Below, piece by piece: positions 26,801 to 34,511 of a stretch of DNA of 64,000 nt. The DNA comes from Bolinopsis microptera (lineage: Eukaryota; Ctenophora; Tentaculata; Lobata; Bolinopsidae), in the NCBI RefSeq assembly GCF_026151205.1, contig NC_087072.1:6248084-6312083 (forward strand), written 5' to 3'. The notes under the pieces were generated by a model that had not been told where the DNA came from, made no database searches, and was given only the letters and a program-made list of their open reading frames with translations. Each line of letters opens with the position of its first letter. Position 1 is the stretch's first letter. The position numbers were made by a program, and so were the translations under genes.

Positions 26801-27250
26801 AGTACATTTTACCTGGAGGTATGGGAATTTCAGGTTTTGTTTCTGGCTGTTCCAACACGCTTTCGTTTAGAGAACTGTTTTTAAGCTCTGTTATTACCTT
26901 GTCAATCACGTTCTCCCTGCGCAGTTACATGTGCAGTTACATGTTAACAAGATAGACAATATGAATAAGCATTAAGCATTAGTATCCCATGATATTACTG
27001 ACATTTACATTGTAAAATAAGTAAAACATAATATAAGTATTCACAGTTGACTCTACATACCACTAGAAATGTAACCTAACTCTCTACTGCTAACTACTCG
27101 CTCCTATTACCTGGATATATCCTGGATAACATTGTCCTTGTCCCTCTCCCTCAGTGCTCTATCAATCCTATCAGTGATCCCAGTAGAGGTGAGGTGCTGT
27201 TCTATCAGGAGTTTTAGCGCTCGCACCCTTTCTTCAGGAGCTCCTGACAT
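5881..27250 (-). CDS. CEP76: Centrosomal protein CEP76, complete, 14 exons, 610 aa
   Basis: Fourteen GT-AG exons in transcript order: 27250-27111, 26916-26813, 26694-26578, 26239-26147, 26007-25930, 20772-20655, 20336-20150, 19939-19751, 7723-7560, 7368-7264, 6985-6827, 6563-6454, 6369-6240, 6019-5881. They sum to 1833 nt and every phase matches. Recognisable CEP76 segments are [99 protein letters not shown] and the C-terminal [14 protein letters not shown]. The family has C2-like and transglutaminase-like domains and limits centriole reduplication. Human CEP76 is 659 aa, so this is near full length. The start gives MSGAPEE, like other members. Introns 5 (5.2 kb) and 8 (12 kb) hold satellites, mobile elements and a nested TRP gene. 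Exon 5 is the least conserved; its phases and position support it. Confidence 0.94.
7729..7960 (-). repeat. 22-bp minisatellite carrying branch-point motifs at the end of CEP76 intron 8
   Basis: Ten units of about 22 bp containing CGACCAGTGGTTAGTA on the plus strand. On the CEP76 (minus) strand nine of the ten contain TACTAAC and one AACTAAC. The array stops at the exon 9 acceptor (AG at 7725-7724). The nearest TACTAAC places its branch adenosine at 7745, about 21 nt from the splice site, and the acceptor CCCTACAG itself looks like a changed unit. Confidence 0.9.
7961..8872. other. CEP76 intron 8 sequence downstream of the TRP gene
   Basis: Follows the TRP stop on the minus strand and probably holds its 3' untranslated region. 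A 108-codon minus-strand frame (8490-8816) is not recognisable and is not supported as a gene. Confidence 0.4.
8873..11014 (-). CDS. TRP-family cation channel, single exon, 713 aa, nested in CEP76 intron 8
   Basis: Uninterrupted 713-aa frame with an in-frame TGA two codons before the ATG. Residues 1-255 are a soluble, mostly helical region without clear ankyrin repeats. Hydrophobic segments follow at about 292-316 (S1), 362-384 (S2), 406-426 (S3), 443-467 (S4), 491-514 (S5), a pore stretch at 534-554 ([22 protein letters not shown] region) and a long S6 at 565-597 ending [12 protein letters not shown]. Next comes [17 protein letters not shown] (605-621), in the place and style of a TRP box (compare EWKFAR in TRPC). 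The subfamily is unclear. The product should be a plasma-membrane tetrameric cation channel. It lies wholly within an intron of CEP76, on the same strand, with no introns of its own. It could be a retrocopy, or further 5' exons may have been missed. Confidence 0.8.
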   Translation of the reverse strand: MISNNHILKKKSSIQLKSHKLAEFEEDDHLFSNAVIKFAEKAEADHFTLKALLTSSQCKSMTFHDEEGTRLEFLLDPIGWMSKCTLHTQTFAEDDHYIGYLVGLLEIIVNSAPYGEDRHEIYSPILVLAKLISVKALKERRDPMRTALKLQHHLQKYAKKENGRNSLYDRMIEELEQIPRDFAMTLIRGCITPLEVTKLMRLDDETMFLDKLKSGNKQLVAAKMYQKVVWQNFWGKASTEESTGKGKIIYALKRMINFFFWNFFYLPLALLSRYSNRVKRQKWRVDIDFFSPFTYYLADLLNYSVLVALLLAVTLTTAPDPRPVNLMIQQLQVGMITADNNPHFKVGDDGVILVRLPAPTIPFFEWCLWVCILARVLTEWFQVFHKKGSNMIVKFKKYLNSFSNLNDVVLLLVLITGMICKLHVYIDSRVYGVYHSIHDNTMVARRLVFTIYFYSTAAVMAMVHLLEVCTIHVPGLGPMIRAIRHMFSEISRVIFLFGFFLVGFIVPMLSLASCYRQVYSIDGDDDANDFHSFDSVSKTVLSLIWALFDGMAYGHKTSLYNSLDGAMTLFMGFLLVLYEILLCIMCMNLLIAIMCDAYSKVNKGKFADWRFAQFESIMEYNAVTNVEGHGMPFLFPFCIPYIVFNLITKPCKKRQLKKIDTGRTNDNHFAQFLCRRKGIEFSESDNSCTMIMIDGNNEDTEGGETRTMRKPRR
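11334..11780. repeat. Diverged direct duplication, about 330-bp period
   Basis: The stretch at 11337-11452 (CAATCAAAAGC, then TTTTGTCTTCAAGAATTATG) recurs at about 11668-11775 with substitutions. Intronic to CEP76; no coding potential. Confidence 0.7.
11781..12769. other. CEP76 intron 8, no feature recognised
   Basis: AT-rich single-copy-looking intron sequence; no frame or repeat of note. Confidence 0.4.
12770..13560. repeat. Diverged dispersed repeat, copy 1
   Basis: Matches 16240-16990 in order and orientation with many differences. Shared landmarks are the ATTCAG...ACAGTGAAATTTG segment, CCACACTTTAT-ATTATCACAAACG, and CCCGAGTTC followed by AATACGAA. The foldback arm and the 9-bp array lie between the copies. 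Confidence 0.6.
13891..15501. mobile_element. Single-arm copy of the 2.9-kb foldback element
   Basis: Almost identical, in reverse orientation, to 34512-36070, and its right part is nearly identical to 36412-37367. It starts at TCAGATAAAGCGAAGAAGG and ends at CTGCTACTAGAGTAA. A 101-codon frame at 14725-15030 also occurs in the other arms, but conservation covers the whole arm, so it is not evidence of a gene. It lies in CEP76 intron 8. Confidence 0.8.
14006..14073. repeat. Hexamer microsatellite (GAGTTC)n
   Basis: About eleven copies inside the foldback-arm copy. The matching place in the 35.9-kb copy has only two, so the array expanded after the copies separated. Confidence 0.9.
15943..16256. 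repeat. GC-rich repeat with an expanded 9-bp array (GACAAGATC)n
   Basis: Flanks (GACTTCGCC-CTTCGACGCGC to the left, TGACATCGTCAATCAAAG to the right) match the short copy at 43727-43802, which lacks the array. The array, about 15994-16203, has roughly 23 units. It is followed by a hairpin, GATCGTTGCTCTGC then GCAGAGCAACGATC. Because the unit is a multiple of three, several frames stay open; they are not genes. Confidence 0.85.
16240..16990. repeat. Diverged dispersed repeat, copy 2
   Basis: Partner of 12770-13560 in the same orientation. It starts directly after the 9-bp array element. Confidence 0.6.
16991..18160. other. CEP76 intron 8, no gene recognised
   Basis: AT-rich. A small duplicated stretch, GGTGCGTTACACTGT, occurs twice at 17466-17501. 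Nothing else is supported. Confidence 0.4.
18160..19285 (+). pseudogene. LINE reverse transcriptase, frameshifted remnant
   Basis: The plus-strand frame to 18750 has the RT order [13 protein letters not shown], then [19 protein letters not shown], then the catalytic YADD in TEYADDVDF. After a stop, the protein continues in other frames: [20 protein letters not shown], and from 18980 [14 protein letters not shown], a typical C-terminal motif of RTE-like LINE ORF2s. Several stops and shifts make it inactive. No endonuclease domain is visible upstream, so the copy is 5'-truncated. It lies in CEP76 intron 8, opposite to the gene. Confidence 0.88.
20774..21430. repeat. 341-bp tandem duplication including the CEP76 exon 6 acceptor
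   Basis: The block beginning TGATTGGTTAGTTTGTG recurs with a 341-bp offset (20774 and 21115). Each unit ends with CTCCAGTCAACCTCACAG-CTACC, the complement of the first 25-odd bases of exon 6 with its splice acceptor. That piece therefore exists in the exon, at about 20900-20925 and at about 21241-21270. Each unit also holds a hairpin, CTTGCTTAAGCTAAGTT against its complement. Confidence 0.88.
21560..22060. mobile_element. Two copies of a G-run element with GTCCG repeats
   Basis: A G run followed by GTGTCACGTCCGTCTATGTCC and CCTTTTTGGATTCTAT occurs at 21560-21625 and at 21980-22045. The first copy continues into the complementary CGGACATTGGCGGAC repeats to about 21690. Related sequence, reversed, is at 25090-25262. 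Confidence 0.6.
22155..23715. repeat. Purine-only satellite (AGGAGGACTGAGG type), 1.56 kb
   Basis: Irregular tandem repeats of GGAGGA, GACTGAGGA and GACCCAGGA with larger duplicated blocks (22150-22320 recurs near 22570-22740). Almost all purine on the plus strand. On the CEP76 strand it reads as pyrimidine tract with many CTCAG. The long frames here are by-products of the repeat. Confidence 0.92.
23935..24190. mobile_element. Dispersed repeat, inverted copy of 61555-61760
   Basis: Shares, in reverse, GAGGTGTCGTACGTCACCTC-AAGATCGGGTGACAGGGGGCTG and GATTATGAGCC with the 61.6-kb copy. A second piece of the same element (CAGTACAGCTGTACTT ... GCATGCAAGCTCACCTG) lies at 24959-25014. No coding capacity. 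Confidence 0.65.
24191..25088. other. CEP76 intron 5, no gene recognised
   Basis: AT-rich. Apart from the repeat piece at 24959-25014, nothing is identified. Confidence 0.4.
25090..25262. mobile_element. GTCCG-repeat hairpin element ending in a C run
   Basis: About a dozen ATGTCCG units are followed by TGTCCTTTTTGGATTCTATG, then the complementary CGGACATAGACGGACG and a run of C. It folds on itself and is the reverse of the elements at 21560 and 21980. Confidence 0.65.
25424..25930 (-). repeat. Satellite made of repeated CEP76 exon 5 donor sites
   Basis: Plus-strand units alternate CCAGACTAAACC with TGACTTACC, TGACTAACC or TGACTATCC. On the CEP76 strand the TTACC form is GGTAAGTC, a consensus 5' splice site. 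I count 13, the last being the true exon 5 donor (exon ends 25930, GT at 25929). The array thus starts at the splice site and runs about 0.5 kb into intron 5. Confidence 0.9.
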
Positions 27251-27257
27251 CCTGAGA

Positions 27258-28005
27258 CACACATCACGTGTTATTTTGTACTGAGTCACGCGTTATTTTG
27301 TACTGAATCACGTGTTATTTTGTACTGAATCACGTGTTATTTTGTACTGAGTCACGTGTTATTTTTTACTGAGTCACGCGTTATTTTGTACTGAGTCGCG
27401 TGTTATTTTGTACTGAATCACGTGTTATTTTGTACTGAGTCACGCGTTATTTTGTACTGAATCACGTGTTATTTTGTACTGAGTCACGCGTTATTTTGTA
27501 CTGGGTCACGTGTTATTTTGTACTGGGTCACGCGTTATTTTGTACTGAATCACGTGTTATTTTGTACTGAATCACGTGTTATTTTGTACTGAGTCACGTG
27601 TTATTTTTTACTGAGTCACGCGTTATTTTGTACTGAGTCGCGTGTTATTTTGTACTGAATCACGTGTTATTTTGTACTGAGTCACGCGTTATTTTGTACT
27701 GAATCACGTGTTATTTTGTACTGAGTCACGCGTTATTTTGTACTGGGTCACGTGTTATTTTGTACTGGGTCACGTGTTATTTTGTACTGAGTCACGCGTT
27801 ATTTTGTACTGAGTCACGCGTTATTTTGTACTGGGTCACGTGTTATTTTGTACTGAGTCACGCGTTATTTTGTACTGAGTCACGCGTTATTTTATCCTGA
27901 ATCACGTGTTATTTTGTACTGAGTCTCGCGTTATTTTTTACTGAATCACGTGTTATTTTGTACTGAGTCACGCGTTATTTTGTACTGAGTCACGTGTTAT
28001 TTTTT
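27258..28005. repeat. 22-bp minisatellite directly upstream of the CEP76 start codon
   Basis: About 33 units of 22 bp, built as GAGTCACGCG or GAATCACGTG followed by TTATTTTGTACT. The array begins 8 bp beyond the CEP76 ATG (27250) and covers its proximal 5' flank. Many units carry TGAGTCA (AP-1 type) or CACGTG (E-box); others carry ACGCGT. Larger blocks of units are themselves duplicated (27270-27530 against 27540-27780). Confidence 0.93.
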
Positions 28006-30170
28006 AAGAATTAGTTCAAGTAGAAGAGCCACCCAGAACAGTGTTATTTTTGATTTATTAATAATTCACGATAGTGATGGTTCTTGGTACGGTACAGAAT
28101 AATTTCAATTCGATGATTGTTCACAATAATGACAGTTCATGAACTATACAATTTACAATTAGTTTTTTCTGAAGTCTTGATGTAATGTGTGGTCTATTTT
28201 TGTAAGCTTCTAAAATTCTCAACGTATCTATTTCTTCAATGTGATTAATAAATTTCATGTTCAGATGATAGCGTTACCAGCAGTGTACAGTTAAAAATTA
28301 TCACATCTCTCTCTCTTTCTTGGCACGTGAATATTGGAAGAGAATAACAATGTACGATGTACACAATACAATGGAGACTATACAGTATACATTTAATAAC
28401 TACAAACAGGACGCGTGTTTAGAAAAGCAGCAAGACACGCATCTAAACTAGCCGGTCTCATTGTTACATAATCCAATGAGGGGGAGAGTAATGAGTATGG
28501 TTTCTTAGCTAAGTTCTTTATTTCGAGGTTCTTAGTTCGATGAGCACAATGTGATTATTCTACACTGTGTACTCAATGTAATCTACTCTATAGAGGCGGT
28601 CAGCAGTGTTATTATGAAGATTAGCCGTACCTTTCAGAGGTATTATACCACATTGGGCAAAGAGGAACAATCTAATAATTTTATTCTCGATACTCTGCAC
28701 AGTTTACACATCACTATTCAACTATTATAGTTCGGTAACTAAAATATTATCACGGTTATATATTTAGAGAAGCAGATTATAAATCACCGATATAAAGACT
28801 GTTGTATAATAATGGATGATAAGATGATACTATAGAAAGGGCTGTAATCTATAATCCATTATACCTTAATAGTACGAGGTGTACTCTACACAGAGAACTT
28901 TTCTGATTATCTGATTATCTAGTGAAATTATTTAAGAAAATAAAGAAGCGGGATTGGTTGGATAATGTTACCACCTAGATGAAGTATCTTGTTGTAAAGT
29001 AAAGTGTTCTTTTGTGGCATTAATCGAGGGTTTTTATGCTGCATTACAATTGACTCTTCGAATTTACAACTTTCGTGCAGCAAGAAAAGGTTGTATTGGT
29101 TTATAAATTATTTGCTAGTTCTTCTACAGACTTTTATCATCACGTGCTTTCTGGCATTGTAGGTAATTAAAAATGTTTGGTTTAAATTATTATCTGAACT
29201 CATATTTAGAGTCAAACATTATGGTTTCAGATCTAAAGATTTGAGTAACAACGATAGATTTCAACATGTTCACACTATTTCATAAATACCATCATATTAC
29301 ACATCAACATTTTAGCAGCAAAATATAACACACTATTCATTTAATTCTCCAATAATTTATTTAAAACAATTTGTCAAACGTCGTGAATGGCCATTGTCCA
29401 ATACCTGCTATAATGACCAAAAAAAACATATAAATTATAAGGTACTAGACAAGGCACAAACACACATAACTTCATCTGAATGAAAATAGATTTATCATTA
29501 ATTCAAATATCAAGCGCTGCAAAATCTGCAAAATCATCATTTCATGTTAAAATATCCTTCAAAATTATTTGTCACATTTGTGCACTAATTATAGAGACGG
29601 TGGACAATCATTATGTAATATGGTCCAGAATCATTGAATCTGATAAATATATATTGAACCTACTGATCAGTATTAATTAACATATATTATTCCCAATATT
29701 TTTGAAAAACTCTTACCAAAAGTTAAAGTACCATACGAGATTAAATAATAATTCTAACAAGGTAGCTATTACCACAAATAACTAACATGAAAACTACATG
29801 TTTATCTAAAAGACCAGAACAAGTAAAGTTGTACTAAAAACCAAGAAAACCTCTGCACTGAGAGTCTGAGTGACGTCTCCTTCAAAAGAACATATTCTAT
29901 TTATAGCAAACATTGCGCAAGACTACCAGATAATCTACCACCTTTTTAGCTTTTTCCGCTTACGAGAACACACGATATTGTGAACAGATAAATAATTAAT
30001 AACGATTAAATTCAATACGAATAAAACCAGAATATTGGAATCGTTCCAAAATAATCCTTGTGAGGGTCACGTAAGGAAAATATTTAAAGATGAGGGTCAT
30101 CCAAAATAATAAAGAGTTAACACCGTCGTCATTGCAACGATGTCAGTATCATGCAGCCATGGTGCGGAGA
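28006..30170. other. Intergenic, no gene recognised
   Basis: AT-rich, without recognisable exons on either strand. Confidence 0.4.
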
Positions 30171-30174
30171 TGGT

Positions 30175-30188
30175 GTTGCCATGGTAAC
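30175..30188. promoter_or_regulatory. Candidate RFX X-box
   Basis: GTTGCCATGGTAAC is a perfect inverted pair GTTGCC/GGTAAC with a 2-base spacer, fitting the X-box bound by RFX factors that control ciliary and centriolar genes. It lies 2.9 kb upstream of the CEP76 ATG, in a short less AT-rich patch (30120-30260). Promoter role is inferred. Confidence 0.4.
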
Positions 30189-30599
30189 AGACTCAGAGAA
30201 GAGATTATTGTATTGATTCCTCGTTTTGGCTGTGTGTTTCTGGCAGGGTCTCGTACTCGTCCTGACAGAGTGTGAATTGTTAGGGGAGACAGTTTGGAGT
30301 TAGAATCTATGAAGTTCAATGATTTTGTTATGTAAGTATGTTTCAATAAGTCAAACATAATATGAAGACAAACTTCCGAAGTCTGAACTAACGAGCGGAT
30401 ATGTCGTAGTTGCAGGTTTAAATCAGCTGATTAAAGATTAAAGGAATTCAGAAACGATCAAAATGCAACAGCTTTACATTAATTAGAATTAATATATCAG
30501 TAGTATTAGACATATTAGATTTGTATTAATGATGATTTGGTTTTGAATTCTGAATCAGAATAAAAACGCAGGGATAAGATAGGTTAACAAATAATTAGT

Positions 30600-31085
30600 T
30601 TAAATCAGGGCTATTAAAGCACGATTTCATACATGTAGAGGAGAGTAATGGACGTCGAGCACCCAAATCCTAAAAATTAAGTCATTTAAATTGCTTGTTT
30701 AAGAATGACAGGCTTTTCTGCAGTTCCCGATTTCTATCGGTATAAATAATAAAACAGTGACCTTTATAATACAATTACCATAGGTCGTATTTTTGTAACG
30801 CCTTAGTATGCTTCTACGAACTACACTTTTTAAGTAATCACTGTCAAATCCTGAATCAGATAAAAACACAGTTATGCCTGGGATTAAATAATCAAATTAG
30901 TACAAATATTAATTTTATTAATAATAATAAAAATCAGAGCTATTACAGTACGATTTCCATACATGTTTAGAGAAGTATTGGACGTCGATCTCCTGGAGCC
31001 TAAAAATTAACTTATTTAAATTCCTTGTTTAAGAGTCACTGTTTATCTGCAGTTCCCAAAATGGTAGTTATAAATGGTAAAACAT
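30600..31085. repeat. Diverged direct duplication
   Basis: TACATGTAGAGGAGAG-TAATGGACGTCGA... at about 30631-30775 recurs at about 30961-31095 with many changes (both contain GGACGTCGA, CCTAAAAATTAA and CTGCAGTTCCC). No gene is seen. Confidence 0.6.
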
Positions 31086-31454
31086 CCACCTCTATTTCCC
31101 AACACCAGCTTACAGCTTATTATAGTCAAGACTCATAATTCACAATGGTGTTTAATACTTTGTCTTTTGGAGTCAATTTATCTTTCGTGTATGTGTTGCA
31201 TCGAGTAAGTCCAATAAGTCCATGATAATAGTAGTTAAATATTTTGCCAAAAGCAGCAACTCAAGATTTTAAAAACACTGTTGGGAGAGCACAAAAACAT
31301 GTGATCTCAACTTACTATTTCTACTTTTCATTTCAAAAGATTTTCATCTTAATGGATATAATGTTTGTCGTAAATATTGTTCTTGCTAGATTAATCAAAT
31401 TAATGTTTGTAATCAATATCATGCAAAATTAGGGTCAGATCAGCTCATGACCAC

Positions 31455-31715
31455 CTACTCCGTCTCCTTAAGAACAATAATTAATCGTTTATAATTATAA
31501 AACTTCAAGAGTTCATTCAAGAGTTCTGTAGATAGTTGAGTCTGTGCACAGGGCTGTCCGCCATCAGGCTTCAGATAGATCTGATAAGCCGGGACTTCTT
31601 CCATTATCTGATGTTCTGATTTCCTTGCCCTGGCTTTCCTTGCTTTGTAGTTGGCTAGCCTGTCTGATATGATCAGGTCAGGGTTTATCCAGAACACGAT
31701 GTTGCTCCCATCCCA
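31455..31715 (-). CDS. Possible exon of an unrecognised gene
   Basis: Open minus-strand stretch without an ATG, ending in a stop at 31455-31457. It encodes a compositionally normal polypeptide (NIVFWINPDLIISDRLANY, basic KARKARARK, then PDGGQPCAQTQLSTELLNE). The composition is better than random AT-rich frames here. It could be a last exon, but I found no clear acceptor or partner exons and do not recognise the protein. Confidence 0.25.
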   Translation of the reverse strand, partial: WDGSNIVFWINPDLIISDRLANYKARKARARKSEHQIMEEVPAYQIYLKPDGGQPCAQTQLSTELLNELLKFYNYKRLIIVLKETE

Positions 31716-32233
31716 ATCACGTATGGGTCAACCCTTACCATGGTCATGTTGTTTCTTAGTCAGTTCGGGTGATGGTAATACAACTATAAGAGGCCGGGGT
31801 TTATCCTTACTTCTAGGTAAGTGCTGCATCGAGTGAGTACAATATAAATAAGCTCATGAAAGTGCTATATAGTATTATACCAACGAAAAGTTTGTGGCTG
31901 CTTAAAAAATGCTTTTAGGCAATTTTTTACCTGGTAAAGGACAAAGGTCATATACTTTAGACTAGAGTCGTTTTAGCTATACTTGGGCTAGAAATGGTTT
32001 TTATCATTATATATATATCTAAGCGACATCACAATATGCTCTATTTAGAGCATATTATTATATGTATTGTGAAATTAGAGAATGTAAGATAAATTGAGGT
32101 TAGCAAATGCAAATTTTAAGTTTAGAATAGCAAGTTTTGCACATTGAAACAGTCAAAATAATTTGTAAGTGTCTATCATCATGCAGTTAGTCAGTCTATT
32201 TAGTACGTCCACTGTCTTATGAAGTTAACACAG

Positions 32234-33497
32234 TCACATGCAGCCAGGAGGGTAGTACTTGTCAAAGAGATCCTCTTGTAAAGGTACTATTTTAGAGTAC
32301 TGTACAGCAGTTTTACCCACCTCTGGAGTTCGCTTCTCTACCGCAACAAGGATGTAGATCACTGTGAAGGCCCACATAAGGATGGTCACAGCAGTGAAGT
32401 TGAATGTGTAGGCGTTAGCAGAGAATTTGTCTGGGTTACTGCAAATTTGAAAATTGTTGTCATCAATAAGGAGTTTTATATCGTATGGAAACATGGAAAT
32501 TTCTGTACAGTATGGTACTTTCATGATCGAGATTGTGATCATGAATTTTATGACTACTCACGCAAAGCTATATTTCTCTTGCAGTCCGGTGCAGATTGTA
32601 GCAGCAGCTAATGTTACCATGGCTGTACCTATGGAAATAAAACTTTTTGAACAGGACAACGCTATTTTTGTTTAATCTTTTGACGTTGATTAATTTGAAG
32701 AACAATCATATTTGCATTAACAAAAATTAAAAAGCGATAGAAAGATATAAGGTTGTATTAATATGTATATAGTAAGTTTCTTACCAGCAACAACATGCCA
32801 TGGTTTGTAAGCAGCTCTGATCTCATCACTTGCTCCCTTCACTAGGTCTTGGAAAATTGTCAGCCCACCGAGTGCCTATCAAATTTAAAAATCAAACTTG
32901 TGGGTTCCTATTTGAAGAAACATTTAATAAGTCATCAAAACATGTAATGAAGTAATGAACATATACAGAACGGTACTTTTAAAATTGAATTACCTGCAAG
33001 AATAAGAGGGACAGAGTAATCAATCCCAGCCAGGAGTGTAAGCTGTAAAAGTTGGGGTATCCCTGCTCATTGTGAAAGTCGATTACAGCTACTAATCCAG
33101 CAATAGCAAATGCCACAGCAGCCAAGTTGAGAATTGCATGAATGTATTTCTTCAAGCGATGTGCCAGGGGTAAAATTCGAAACGCTATGATAGCTGAAAA
33201 GGAATCAGATCAATGGAAAAAAAACCTCTTCTAAAACCTTATTATTCAACAAGTAAGTAAGTTGTCTTAAAAGGAAAATGAAGTTGAGAATGAAGTTGAT
33301 TTCGACTTACAATGCCCCATCACAAAAACGAAAGCAATTATCATGAAGACTGGATGATAGTTGAATTTGAGTTTGCTTTTGACTTCCCAAGAGAAACCGC
33401 CACCGTATTTTTGTGCCCAGTAGATTATCAAAATAATTGGCAGGATTGCCACTGCCTCGAATACAAGGAGTGACAACATGTGTTTGATCGATGCCAT
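32234..33497 (-). CDS. Cytochrome b561, complete, 5 exons, 249 aa
   Basis: Exons 33497-33311, 33193-32994, 32875-32785, 32628-32562 and 32438-32234 join in frame (750 nt) with GT-AG introns. Six membrane helices are visible. The four heme-ligand histidines of the family are present: H48 in FNYHPVFM, H81 in KKYIHAILNL, H115 in YSLHSWLGL and H156 in YKPWHVVAG. The family moves electrons across vesicle or endosomal membranes from cytosolic ascorbate to luminal acceptors, including ferric iron and monodehydroascorbate. Human CYB561 is 251 aa and shares the pattern AWES-QFN-HP near the start. The ATG at 33497 gives MASIKHM and lies just after a splice-acceptor-like TATATAG, so a non-coding 5' exon is possible. 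CYB561-type, paralogue not assigned. Confidence 0.95.
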
Positions 33498-33599
33498 CCT
33501 ATATAATGTAATATGGAAATCAATTTCAATGTATGAATAAGAACTGCCGGTTGAACCAACCAATCCCAGTACACTAAAATGTAACTTGGAGTTATTTTA

Positions 33600-34511
33600 T
33601 TATTAAAATCTAAAATAGCTAATAATTAAACAAATCATTAACCATCCCTTTCAAGTGTGCAATAACATCTTAATTTTATGAAGGAGTAAGTTGTCAGTGG
33701 ATGCGAATTCGTATATTCATTTATTGCTTGTTTAATTTGTTTTGTTGTGTTTAATTTACGATTATTTGTATTTGAGATTCTGCGATTAAATTTATTTTGT
33801 TGATTGTAATGTTTTGATATTGCATAATTTATTGTAAATGTAATATATGTTTCAGAATTACCTTACGAGACATATTTATATGGTACGAAATTTGGGGATT
33901 TTTGGAAAAAATCCCCATATTTTCGTACTACCAAAATTGTGGCCGCCATTTCAAAATCCCACACATTAATTTTTATGTAATTGGCTTAAATAGGGCTAAT
34001 TTGAGGTGAATTTGTCAAATAAATTGTTTTACGTGTTTTGTGAGACACGGATACGCATTTCTCAGGTAAATAGAAAGTTACTTAGTATACAAATTACTGA
34101 ATAGGAAATACTGGTTTTTCAGTGTTACGTGAAAAACGTGCGTCAGATTCAAAATTAGGGTTAGAAGTCAAACTAAGTCTCACATTCAAGAGTATGGGAG
34201 ACTTAATTGACAAGCTCAAACTCCTGTTGAGGGAGACATACACCTCACACCTGGGACTACACCGGTGAGCAGACTCAAAGTGAAAGAGACGACGATGAAG
34301 ACGATTTAAACGAAGAGAATGATTTTTAATTAATTTAGTTTTTCACGATTTTTAAAAATTCCATCAAAAACTGATTTTGATTTCTCTGAAATAATTTAGC
34401 GTGAAAATGCGACAATTCAATTTGGGGTACGAAATTTGGGGATTTCTGAAAAAAATCCCCATATTTTCGTTCCCCCATAATTCCGATCCCCAGAATTATG
34501 ATCCACATAAA
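33600..34511. repeat. Insertion flanking the foldback element, with paired direct repeats
   Basis: GGTACGAAATTTGGGGATTT followed by AAAAAATCCCCATATTTTCGT occurs at 33881-33928 and at 34425-34471, each a small hairpin. ACCTTACGAGACATATTTA at about 33861 matches, inverted, the right flank of the foldback at 37368-37385. The DNA from 33880 to 34511 therefore appears inserted within a longer inverted repeat. Confidence 0.5.

Noticed and set aside
30149-30358. Small minus-strand ORF near the X-box
   Set aside because: No homology recognised and no splice context that links it to CEP76; only the X-box is reported.
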